Program-made: the position numbers and the translations under genes
Shown here: one piece after another, positions 9,355 through 16,982 of the stretch
Numbering within the stretch: position 1 is the stretch's first letter
Layout: each line of letters begins with the position of its first letter
Assembly: GCA_018433525.1 (NCBI GenBank)
Contig: JAHDRA010000006.1
Coordinates: 1 to 64,000, forward strand
Length of the DNA: 64,000 nucleotides
Origin: Paludibacteraceae bacterium
GTDB lineage: Bacteria; Bacteroidota; Bacteroidia; Bacteroidales; Paludibacteraceae
Direction: 5' to 3'
Notes under the pieces: model-generated
What the model was told of the DNA's origin: nothing
Database searches by the model: none
What the model saw: the letters and a program-made list of their open reading frames with translations, nothing else

Positions 9355-11451
9355 ATGAAAAAATTAATTGTTGCCGTTATGATTGGTACATTATTAACCG
9401 GTTGTTCTACCAACAAGGACAATCCTTTCTTGCAGGTTTATGATACTCCTTTTAGCGTTCCTCCATTTGATAAAATCAAGACTGAACATTATCTTCCTGC
9501 CTTTCGTGAAGGAATAAAAACTCATCAGAAGGAAATTGACGCCATTGCCGAGAATAGCGAAGCGCCAACTTTTGCCAATACGGTTGAAGCGTTGGATTTC
9601 AGTGGAGAATTGCTGAAAAAAGTTTCTTCCGTATTTTTCAATCTCTATTCTACCGATACCAACGATAAAATGGAAGCCATTGCCAACGAGGTAACGCCGC
9701 TTCTGACGGAACACAGTGATAATCTTTATCTCAATAAGGCGCTGTTTCAACGAATTAAAACCCTTTACGATAAACGTTCCACACTTGGGCTCAATGCCGA
9801 ACAAATCAGGTTGCTGGAGAAGTATTACAAAAATTTTGTTCGCAATGGTGCTGCATTAAACGATGAGCAAAAGGAAAGATTGAGAGAAATCAACAAACAG
9901 CTTAGTTTGGCAGAGTTGCAGTTTGGCCAAAATGTATTGGCAGAGACAAATGCTTATCAAAAATGGATTACTGACGAAAAAGAATTGGTCGGATTGCCGG
10001 AAAATGTCAAACAGTCGGCAGCTGAGGCTGCCAAAGAGGCTGGGAGAGAAGGACAATGGCTTTTCACCACAAAAAAGGCGAGTTTCATTCCCGTTCTTCA
10101 ATATAGCGAAAATCGTGAATTGCGTCGAGAATTATTGACCGCTTATAACAAGCTCGCCGATAATGGCAACAAAAACGACAACAAACCGGTGATCAATAAA
10201 ATTGTGAAACTCCGCGTGCAAAAAGCCCAATTGTTGGGTTATCCCACTTGGGCCGATTATGAATTGGACGATACAATGGCCAAAACACCTCAAAAAGTTT
10301 ATGAATTTTTGGCTTCCGTGTGGGAACCTTCCGTACGTAAAGCACGAGAAGAAGCGGCAGAATTGCAAAAAATGATGGATGCCGAAGGAAAAGGAGAAAA
10401 ATTGGAACCGTGGGATTGGTGGTTTTATGCCGAAAAACTTCGAAAAGCCAAATACGATTTGGAAGAAGAAGCATTAAAACCATATTTTAAACTCGAGAAT
10501 GTCAGAAAAGGGGTTTTTGATTTAGCTTCCAAACTTTACGGATTGAAGTTTAAAAAACTCGAAAATATGCCGGTTTACCATCCCGATGTCGAAGTTTTTG
10601 AAGTAACCGATGCCAACGATTCGCTGATCGGTATTCTCTATACCGATTACTATCCTCGTGCCGGCAAAAAGGCAGGCGCTTGGATGAACAACATTTCGGA
10701 ACAATACATCAAGGATAATATCAATCATCGACCCGTTATTTGTAATGTTGGCAATCTGACCAAGCCCACTTCCGACAAACCTGCTTTGTTGAGCATGGAC
10801 GACGTGGAGACTTTATTTCATGAGTTTGGACATGCTTTGCACGGTTTACTTTCTCAGTGCACTTATCCTTCTCTTTCGGGTACAAACGTAGCTCGTGATT
10901 TTGTAGAACTTCCTTCACAAATTATGGAAAACTGGTGTTGGGAACCGGAAGTAATAAAAACTTATGCTTTTCATTATAAAACCGGAGAAGTGATGCCCAA
11001 TGAACTGATAGAGAAAATTCAGCAGGCAAGTACTTTCAATCAGGGGTTTGTCATGACGGAACTGCTTTCGGCAGCATTGCTCGATATGGATTATCATACC
11101 ATTAAAGATACCGCCGATATAGATGTTACCGCTTTTGAAAATGCCACCATGAAGCGCATCGGCATGATTCCTCAAATAGTGGTGCGTTATCGGAGTACCT
11201 ATTTCAACCATGTTTTTTCGGGAGGATATTCTGCCGGATACTATAGCTATACATGGGCTGAAGTACTCGATGCCGACGCTTTTCAGGCTTTTAAGGAAAC
11301 TGGCGATATATATAATTCCGAAATAGCTGCTTCTTTTCGTAAGAATATTCTTGAGCGGGGCGATTCGGATGATCCCATGAAGTTGTATGTGGCTTTTCGC
11401 GGTAAGGAACCTCAACCCGATGCTCTTTTGATAAAAAGAGGATTAAAATAA
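9355..11451 (+). CDS. dcp: M3-family zinc peptidase (dipeptidyl carboxypeptidase type), lipoprotein
   Basis: 698 residues. The N-terminus MKKLIVAVMIGTLLTGCSTNK has a lipobox with Cys17, so the protein is predicted to be a lipoprotein in the envelope. The M3 catalytic motif H489EFGH is followed by the typical segment ALHGLLSQCTYPSLSGTNVARDFVELPSQ, and the C-terminal YRSTYFNHVFSGGYSAGYYSYTWAEVLDADAF block is characteristic of Dcp/OpdA. It should cleave dipeptides from the C-termini of peptides. The long helical N-terminal part is complete, and no key residue seems to be missing. The alternative name is oligopeptidase A-like; the lipobox favours an envelope location over cytosol. Confidence 0.93.
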   Translation: MKKLIVAVMIGTLLTGCSTNKDNPFLQVYDTPFSVPPFDKIKTEHYLPAFREGIKTHQKEIDAIAENSEAPTFANTVEALDFSGELLKKVSSVFFNLYSTDTNDKMEAIANEVTPLLTEHSDNLYLNKALFQRIKTLYDKRSTLGLNAEQIRLLEKYYKNFVRNGAALNDEQKERLREINKQLSLAELQFGQNVLAETNAYQKWITDEKELVGLPENVKQSAAEAAKEAGREGQWLFTTKKASFIPVLQYSENRELRRELLTAYNKLADNGNKNDNKPVINKIVKLRVQKAQLLGYPTWADYELDDTMAKTPQKVYEFLASVWEPSVRKAREEAAELQKMMDAEGKGEKLEPWDWWFYAEKLRKAKYDLEEEALKPYFKLENVRKGVFDLASKLYGLKFKKLENMPVYHPDVEVFEVTDANDSLIGILYTDYYPRAGKKAGAWMNNISEQYIKDNINHRPVICNVGNLTKPTSDKPALLSMDDVETLFHEFGHALHGLLSQCTYPSLSGTNVARDFVELPSQIMENWCWEPEVIKTYAFHYKTGEVMPNELIEKIQQASTFNQGFVMTELLSAALLDMDYHTIKDTADIDVTAFENATMKRIGMIPQIVVRYRSTYFNHVFSGGYSAGYYSYTWAEVLDADAFQAFKETGDIYNSEIAASFRKNILERGDSDDPMKLYVAFRGKEPQPDALLIKRGLK

Positions 11452-11484
11452 TGTTGAAGAGGAAAATTTTTAAAAAAACTTTCA

Positions 11485-12480
11485 GTGGGCAGGCGTCAAA
11501 TATCCATTAAATCTTTAATAACTCCTACTATACCCGGAACAGTGCTGCTTGTACTGTTCTGTGTAGGCTGGTGGTATTTCCCCTATTTGATTGGGAAGCA
11601 GCCATTTATGCTTCACGATGACCCTCCGTTTGTTCTTTCTGTTTTTTCATTCAATCCGGCTATTAACAATTTTTTAAGTTTGCTTTTAACTGTATTGAAT
11701 GCGATATTGATTCAGAATTTGAATCTACGCTTCAATATTCTCAGAAAAAGGTCTTTATTGCCTTTTTTGATTTTTTTGTTTTTAATGGCCGGATGGTATC
11801 CGTTGCATTTTATTTGGGAGCTTCATTTGGCATTGAGCATTTTTATTCTGGCTTTTTATTATTTCTTCGACATGTATCGTCAGCCGGCTGCTGTTGAGCA
11901 GGCTTTCATGGGTAGCTTTCTGATAGCTGTTGCAAGTCTGTTTTTGCCACCTTTGCTCTGGATGGTGCCGGTGGTTTGGATTAATTTTTTACAAATGCGA
12001 GCTTTCACGCTGAGAACTTTTCTTGCTTCCATTTTGGGGATATTGAGTCCGTGGATACTTTATGCAGGTGGGTATTTTGTTTTTCAGGATAATTTTGACT
12101 TCAACAAATTGATTTTCAGTCGTTTTTTTGATGGAGGAAAATATGATTTTTCTTCATTTCAATCCATTGATTTGATTTATTTTGTTTCACTGGCCGCAGT
12201 TTTATTGATTTCGATAGTTTATATCTACATGAATTTTCAGCAGGATAGCATTAGCACGCGGTCGAAGTTGAATATGATCATTATTCAAATGTTGTTTTTG
12301 TTGGGAATTTCCATTTTTCATGCTTCGGTCTTTTACTGTTTCCTTCCCTTCGCGGTTTTTTTCTATGTATTGCTTTTGTCTCATCCTTTTTCTACGAGAG
12401 AAAATAATTTTTTCAGCATTTTGTTCCTTGTTTTTTGCTTGCTAAATGTGGCCTTTGTGTTGTTTAAAATAATTGCCTAA
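11485..12480 (+). CDS. Polytopic inner-membrane protein of unknown function
   Basis: 331 residues, almost entirely made of hydrophobic segments (about eight to ten predicted membrane spans). A charged linker (MNFQQDSISTRSKLN) lies before the last spans. The only in-frame start near the previous gene is GTG at 11485, because an in-frame TGA occurs at 11455. It begins 33 bases after the M3 peptidase and stops 6 bases before the next gene, so all three are likely co-transcribed. It resembles Bacteroidota membrane proteins grouped as DUF6427, but I am not sure of that assignment. Confidence 0.7.
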   Translation: MGRRQISIKSLITPTIPGTVLLVLFCVGWWYFPYLIGKQPFMLHDDPPFVLSVFSFNPAINNFLSLLLTVLNAILIQNLNLRFNILRKRSLLPFLIFLFLMAGWYPLHFIWELHLALSIFILAFYYFFDMYRQPAAVEQAFMGSFLIAVASLFLPPLLWMVPVVWINFLQMRAFTLRTFLASILGILSPWILYAGGYFVFQDNFDFNKLIFSRFFDGGKYDFSSFQSIDLIYFVSLAAVLLISIVYIYMNFQQDSISTRSKLNMIIIQMLFLLGISIFHASVFYCFLPFAVFFYVLLLSHPFSTRENNFFSILFLVFCLLNVAFVLFKIIA

Positions 12481-12486
12481 CCACTC

Positions 12487-12933
12487 ATGTTGGAATTTAC
12501 GGAATTGGGTTATTTGGGACTTTTTATAGGGTCATTTCTTGCAGCAACGGTGGTTCCTTTCAGTTCGGAAGTTATATTTTCCACAATGGTTTTTGGTGGT
12601 TTGAATGCTTGGACTTGTGTTTTTGTGGCTACAGCTGGCAACTGGCTTGGAGGAATGACATCTTTTTATTTGGGGAAATTGGGGAAAATAGAATGGATAG
12701 AAAAATATTTCCATGTCAAAAAAGAAAAAATTGACCAATTTCTGGAAAAATTTCACAAATATGGAGAATGGTTTGTGTTTTTCTCTTTCCTGCCTTTCAT
12801 TGGCGATGCCATAGCTATTGCAGCCGGTTTTTTACGTGCCCGCTGGTGGGCAACGGCAGCTTTTATGCTTGCCGGGAAATTTTGCCGTTACGTCGTTTGG
12901 ATGTATGTGAACGGTTTGATATTAATGATTTAG
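12487..12933 (+). CDS. YqaA/DedA-type small membrane protein
   Basis: 148 residues with about four membrane segments. The pattern SxxAATVVPFSSEVIFSTMVFGG near the start, AGNWLGGMTSFYLGKLG in the middle, and FLPFIGDAIAIAAGFLR towards the end match the SNARE-associated/VTT fold of the YqaA branch of DedA-like proteins. DedA proteins are linked to lipid flipping and membrane homeostasis; the role of the YqaA branch is not settled. The stop at 12933 lies only 9 bases from the convergent thrC stop. Confidence 0.85.
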   Translation: MLEFTELGYLGLFIGSFLAATVVPFSSEVIFSTMVFGGLNAWTCVFVATAGNWLGGMTSFYLGKLGKIEWIEKYFHVKKEKIDQFLEKFHKYGEWFVFFSFLPFIGDAIAIAAGFLRARWWATAAFMLAGKFCRYVVWMYVNGLILMI

Positions 12934-12942
12934 CAAATGTTG

Positions 12943-14277
12943 TCAATCCTTATTCCCCAAAGCAGCCGATAAAAGAAAGTTTTTGAACGATTCGAAATCG
13001 TTTTTTAAAGGAATGCTTTGCTTTTCGCCTTTCATAAATTCTTGAAGTTTGGCAGGAATTTCAACTTTTTCTCCAATTATTTTTTCTACCGTATCCAAAA
13101 ATTTAGCTGGATGAGCTGTTTCCAGAAAAATTCCGTTTTCGTTATTTGTCAAGTTTTCGCGCAAAGCTCTATAGCCACAAGCTCCATGAGGATCAAGCAA
13201 ATAACCGGTTTCACGATAACATTCCTTAATGGTGGCAGAAATTTCTTCGTCGGTATAGCTGACACCCGAAATCAAAGAACTGATTTTATCATGCGAACCA
13301 TGATATAAATCGAGAATACGGGCAAAATTGCTTGGGTCGCCTACATCCATAGCGTTTGCAATGGTTTGTACGGAAGGACGTGGTTGGTATTTACCGGTTT
13401 TCAGATATTGAAGAAAAATATCGTTGCGGTTGTTGGCAGCAATAAAGCGTTTCACAGGCAATCCCATCTCTTTGGCAAAAAGGCCGGCAGTAATATTCCC
13501 AAAATTTCCACTTGGTACGCAAATAACCATTTCCAATTCTTCCTGTGTGAACTTTGGATGAATGGCTTTTAATTGTGCATAAGCATAAAAATAATAAAAA
13601 GCCTGTGGAAGGAATCGGGCAACATTAATAGAGTTTGCCGAAGTTAGTTTTAGGGAAGAATTCAATTCCTTATCTGCAAAAGCATTTTTAACCAGACGTT
13701 GACAGTCGTCGAATGTGCCATCTATTTCCAGCGCGGTAATATTTTTTCCTAAAGTGGTAAACTGACATTCCTGAATGGGACTGACCAATCCTTTCGGGTA
13801 AAGAACAAAAACGTGTATGCCTTCTACGCCTAAAAAACCGTTGGCAACAGCGCTTCCTGTGTCGCCGGAAGTGGCAACCAATACATTTACGTTCTTTTCG
13901 CCTTCTTTCTGGATAAAATAGCGGAGCAAACGGGACATGAATCTGGCACCAACGTCTTTAAACGCCAGCGTTGGCCCATGAAAAAGTTCCAGACTGAAGA
14001 TATTGTCTTTAACATGCACCAACGGAACATCAAACGACAAGGTTTCGTACACAATATTTTTCAGTGCTTCGTTATCCACATCTTCTCCAAAAAATGCTTC
14101 TGCCACTGCCAATGCTATTTCTTGGAAGGACATATTGATGATGGTATCGAAAAAAGAAGGAGGCAACTGCTTGATTTGCTCCGGCATGAAAAGTCCTTTG
14201 TCGTCGGCCAAGCCTTTGATAACGGCATCTTTCAGACTAACACCCGAAATTCCTTTGTTGGTGCTGTAGTATTTCAT
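12943..14277 (-). CDS. thrC: Threonine synthase
   Basis: 444 residues. The N-terminal MKYYSTNKGISG and the PLP lysine motif ELFHGPTLAFKDVGARF (Lys in FKD) identify the fold, together with SGDTGSAVANGF and VPSGNFGNITAG. It converts O-phosphohomoserine to threonine in the cytoplasm. The ATG at 14277 lies at the end of a 101-bp repeat that carries a threonine-rich leader ORF. The TCTGATG containing the start codon can pair with CATCAGA in the leader, which suggests regulation of initiation. It follows the PGAM-like gene at 14403-15608 in the same direction; the two probably form the last two steps of threonine synthesis. Confidence 0.97.
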   Translation of the reverse strand: MKYYSTNKGISGVSLKDAVIKGLADDKGLFMPEQIKQLPPSFFDTIINMSFQEIALAVAEAFFGEDVDNEALKNIVYETLSFDVPLVHVKDNIFSLELFHGPTLAFKDVGARFMSRLLRYFIQKEGEKNVNVLVATSGDTGSAVANGFLGVEGIHVFVLYPKGLVSPIQECQFTTLGKNITALEIDGTFDDCQRLVKNAFADKELNSSLKLTSANSINVARFLPQAFYYFYAYAQLKAIHPKFTQEELEMVICVPSGNFGNITAGLFAKEMGLPVKRFIAANNRNDIFLQYLKTGKYQPRPSVQTIANAMDVGDPSNFARILDLYHGSHDKISSLISGVSYTDEEISATIKECYRETGYLLDPHGACGYRALRENLTNNENGIFLETAHPAKFLDTVEKIIGEKVEIPAKLQEFMKGEKQSIPLKNDFESFKNFLLSAALGNKD

Positions 14278-14372
14278 CAGAATATAATTTATTTTTTAAT
14301 GGTCTGATGGAACCCACATGTCTGAATATTATATTCATTCGTGTTTGTGTATGTAATACATGTGGATTTCAT
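14272..14372 (-). repeat. 101-bp leader repeat, copy 1 (before thrC)
   Basis: One of three ungapped 101-bp copies (others at 15603-15703 and 33209-33309). It differs from copy 2 at 4 positions, three of which change leader residues (S/P, T/A, I/F). On the minus strand it starts with the leader ATGAAA and ends with the thrC ATGAAA, so the first six bases form a direct repeat at both ends. Flanking DNA is unrelated between copies. Confidence 0.9.
14289..14372 (-). CDS. Putative threonine leader peptide upstream of thrC
   Basis: A 27-codon ORF starting MKSTCITYTNT and ending TIKK-stop. Six of 27 residues are Thr (codons 4, 7, 9, 11, 18, 24), using ACA, ACG and ACC. The stop lies 11 bases before the thrC ATG. 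The RNA can form stem A (CCACATGT near codons 3-5 with ACATGTGG near codons 18-20) and stem B (CATCAGA at codons 22-24 with TCTGATG, which holds the thrC start). A ribosome waiting at Thr codons 18 or 24 would cover the 5' half of stem B and expose the start. This mechanism is inference; the ORF and stems are seen directly. Confidence 0.6.
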   Translation of the reverse strand: MKSTCITYTNTNEYNIQTCGFHQTIKK

Positions 14373-14402
14373 AAGAAATTTTCGATAGTTATTTGATTAA
14401 AA

Positions 14403-15608
14403 CTATTTGATCAGATTTTTCATAAATTCCGGACCTTTCAAGAGGCCATAACTTCCCTCCCGGGCAGAAAATTCGTCATAAACCGTAACTTTGTCGGGTT
14501 GTTCACCGGGGCGATAAATAATGAAAGGAACGGGACTTTTTGTATGTGTACGAATGGCGCACGGAGTTGGATGATCAGGAAGAATAGCGATGGTAACCTG
14601 TTCTTTCCACGAGGAAATTTCGTCAAAAATAGGCTTAACAACTCTTCGATCAAGGTATTCAATTGTTTTGATTTTCAAATCTACATCCCCTTCATGTCCT
14701 GCTTCGTCGCTTGCTTCAATGTGCAAATATACAAATTCATCCGTTCGCAACGCATTGATGGCCGCTTGAGCCTTTCCTTCATAGTTGGTATTATACAAAC
14801 CCGTAGCTCCTTCGACATTGATCACTTTCAACCCTGCATACACCCCAATTCCCTTTATTAAATCGACTGCCGAGATGACCGATCCGCTTTTTAGATTGTA
14901 AAGTTCCATTAATGTTTTCATTTCGGGCTTGTAACCGGGCGACCACAGCCAAATGCTGTTGGCCTTGTCCTTGCCTTCTGCTGCTCTTTTCAGGTTAACC
15001 GGATGATTTTCCAGCAAAGTTTGCGATTGAAGAGTCAATTCATTTAACAGACGAGCCGTTGCTTCGGCTTCCGGTACCTCAGGTTGTATCATCACCTCTT
15101 TGAACGGTGTGCCGGGTACATCATGCGGAGGCGTGCATTTTAAGTTTTTATTTCCTCCTTTCATTTTTAACAAATGACGATAAGAAACGCCATGATAAAA
15201 ACTGATTATTTCGTTACCAAGTTTTTCGTTTAAAAATTTAATTAATTCGGCAGCTTCTTCATTACTGATGTGTCCGGCAGAGTGATTTTTGATTTTTCCG
15301 TTTTCGATACAAATCAAATTGCAACGCATGGCCATTTCGCCCTTTTCAATGGGGACACCCATACTGGCTGCTTCCAACGAACCGCGTCCCTCAAAAACTT
15401 TTGCAACGTCGTAACCCATAACACTTAAATTGGCAATTTCGCTGCCGGGAGAAAATCCTTCGGGAATAGTATCCAGCATTCCACTTCTTCCCAACTCGGC
15501 AATTTTGTCTATATTCGGTTTATTGGCAACTTGCAAAGGAGTTCTATTTCCTAAAGATTCAATGGGCTCGTCGGCCATTCCATCTCCCAATATAATGAGA
15601 TATTTCAT
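14403..15608 (-). CDS. Phosphoglycerate-mutase-like (aPGAM family) protein, probable homoserine kinase
   Basis: 401 residues of the archaeal-type cofactor-independent phosphoglycerate mutase/alkaline phosphatase fold. MKYLIILGDGMAD (metal Asp), PEGFSPGSEIANLSVMGYD (with the conserved Ser), RCNLI, HIEASDEAGHEGD and AILPDHPTP are the metal and active-site segments. It precedes thrC, and no GHMP-type thrB is in the window. In Bacteroides a PGAM-like protein in this setting has, as I recall, been assigned as the missing homoserine kinase. Sharing the same threonine-rich leader as thrC supports a threonine role over glycolysis. Annotation as apgM (3-phosphoglycerate/2-phosphoglycerate interconversion) remains the alternative. 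Confidence 0.85.
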   Translation of the reverse strand: MKYLIILGDGMADEPIESLGNRTPLQVANKPNIDKIAELGRSGMLDTIPEGFSPGSEIANLSVMGYDVAKVFEGRGSLEAASMGVPIEKGEMAMRCNLICIENGKIKNHSAGHISNEEAAELIKFLNEKLGNEIISFYHGVSYRHLLKMKGGNKNLKCTPPHDVPGTPFKEVMIQPEVPEAEATARLLNELTLQSQTLLENHPVNLKRAAEGKDKANSIWLWSPGYKPEMKTLMELYNLKSGSVISAVDLIKGIGVYAGLKVINVEGATGLYNTNYEGKAQAAINALRTDEFVYLHIEASDEAGHEGDVDLKIKTIEYLDRRVVKPIFDEISSWKEQVTIAILPDHPTPCAIRTHTKSPVPFIIYRPGEQPDKVTVYDEFSAREGSYGLLKGPEFMKNLIK

Positions 15609-15703
15609 CAGAATGTAATTTATTTTTTAAAGGTCTGATGGAACCCACATGTCTGAATATTATATTCATTCGTGTTTGTGTATGCAATACATGTGGGTTT
15701 CAT
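15603..15703 (-). repeat. 101-bp leader repeat, copy 2 (before PGAM-like gene)
   Basis: Same length and layout as copy 1. It differs from copy 3 (33209-33309) at only two positions, one of them the leader start codon. Confidence 0.9.
15620..15703 (-). CDS. Putative threonine leader peptide upstream of the PGAM-like gene
   Basis: A 27-codon ORF starting MKPTCIAYTNT and ending TFKK-stop, with five Thr codons (4, 9, 11, 18, 24). The stop is 11 bases before the ATG of the PGAM-like gene, as in front of thrC. Stem A is longer here (AACCCACATGT with ACATGTGGGTT). Stem B again pairs CATCAGA with the TCTGATG that contains the start codon. The upstream gene ends about 100 bases earlier, and no clear TAnnTTTG promoter was found in that gap, so transcription may read through from the DHH gene. 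Confidence 0.6.
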   Translation of the reverse strand: MKPTCIAYTNTNEYNIQTCGFHQTFKK

Positions 15704-15803
15704 AGGGTTTTTTATTTGTTCAAACTAAATTTTTTTTGAAAAACATTTTGATTTATTACTTCAAGAAGTTATGATTGTTTTTCAAATAGTGAAAATAATT
15801 TTT

Positions 15804-16832
15804 TTATTCTTCAAAAAATACCTGATAATCAGGCAATGCATTCAACAAAGTATGAATGGTTTCTTGCATGGAGGCATAACTTTCGGCTCCGGCAGCATTC
15901 AGATGGCCGCCTCCGCCAAACAGGTCGGCTGCTACTTTATTGGCAGGAAATTTTCCTTGCGAACGCAACGAAATTTTAATTCTGTTTTTTTCTTCACGCA
16001 AAAACACTGAAAAATCAATACCTTTAACTGAAAGAGGGATGTTAACAAATCCTTCTGCATCTCCGTTGACATAGTTGAATTGTGATAACTCTTCCTGCGT
16101 GAGGGAAATGATGGCCGTACGAAATTCAGGAAAAGTTTGCATTTTCTCGTAAAGGCAAAATCCCATCAATCGCAATCGGTTTTCAGAATAAGTATTGAAA
16201 ACTTTTCGGTAAATTTCATCTTTATCGATTCCTATCTTAATCAGTTCGGAAATAATGATATAAATTTCCGGATCGTTGGAATTGTAGGTAAAACTTCCCG
16301 TATCGGTCATCATGCCTGTATAAATACATTCGGCGCAGGCAAGATTAATATTTGCAAAGTCGCCCATTCGGCAAATCAGGCGAAAAATCATTTCGCTGGT
16401 AGAAGAAATTTCCGGATAGGAAATGGTAATTTTTGCAAAAGATTCGGGATGGAGATGATGGTCAACCAAAATTTTAGGGGCCGGCGAACTTGCAACTGCA
16501 TCGGCCATTTCTTCGAGTCGATGCAAGTTGTTGAAATCGAGTGTGAAAATTAATTCTGCCGAAGCAAGAACGTTATCGGCTTTTTCCTTGTCGTTTTCAT
16601 AAATCAGCATTTTGTTTGCTCCCGGCATCCAGGAAAGAAAGTTGGGGTAAGCAGTGGGTGAAATAACAGTTGGCTCTTTTTCTATCGTCATCAGATAGTG
16701 CCAAAGTCCAAGTGCTGCTCCCATTGCATCTCCGTCGGGATTTACATGAACAACTATGGCAATTTTTTCCGCATCCTGAAGCGACGAGTAAACTTTATTG
16801 ATAAGGTCTTCAGCTATAATTTTTGAAATCAT
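15804..16832 (-). CDS. nrnA: DHH/DHHA1 phosphoesterase, NrnA-like (nanoRNase / pAp phosphatase)
   Basis: 342 residues. Motif I is VVHVNPDGDAMGAALGLWH (about residues 27-45), motif II LDFNN, motif III LVDHHLHPE and the C-terminal DHHA1 substrate motif GGGGHLNAAGAES. These Mn-binding motifs are complete. Family members degrade 2-5 nt RNA oligomers and/or dephosphorylate 3'-phosphoadenosine 5'-phosphate; some cleave cyclic dinucleotide products. It lies upstream of the PGAM-like gene in the same direction, with a terminator-like hairpin upstream (16899-16950) separating it from the gene before. Confidence 0.9.
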   Translation of the reverse strand: MISKIIAEDLINKVYSSLQDAEKIAIVVHVNPDGDAMGAALGLWHYLMTIEKEPTVISPTAYPNFLSWMPGANKMLIYENDKEKADNVLASAELIFTLDFNNLHRLEEMADAVASSPAPKILVDHHLHPESFAKITISYPEISSTSEMIFRLICRMGDFANINLACAECIYTGMMTDTGSFTYNSNDPEIYIIISELIKIGIDKDEIYRKVFNTYSENRLRLMGFCLYEKMQTFPEFRTAIISLTQEELSQFNYVNGDAEGFVNIPLSVKGIDFSVFLREEKNRIKISLRSQGKFPANKVAADLFGGGGHLNAAGAESYASMQETIHTLLNALPDYQVFFEE

Positions 16833-16898
16833 TGTTTCGGTTTTTGATTTTAAATTACAAATTTACGTGATAATTTTCAATTTACACACAGCCAAAGA

Positions 16899-16950
16899 AA
16901 AATCCCATTCTCGATTTTTTCAAAATACATGAATGCTCGGAATGGGATAT
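16899..16950 (-). terminator. Terminator after the gene at 16983-18875
   Basis: ATCCCATTC (16902-16910) pairs with GAATGGGAT (16940-16948). On the minus strand the stem is followed by TTTTTCTTT, as in a rho-independent terminator. The loop is long (about 29 bases). Confidence 0.7.
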
Positions 16951-16982
16951 TTTAATTCTGAAGAAAAAAATTGTGTCGCGGA

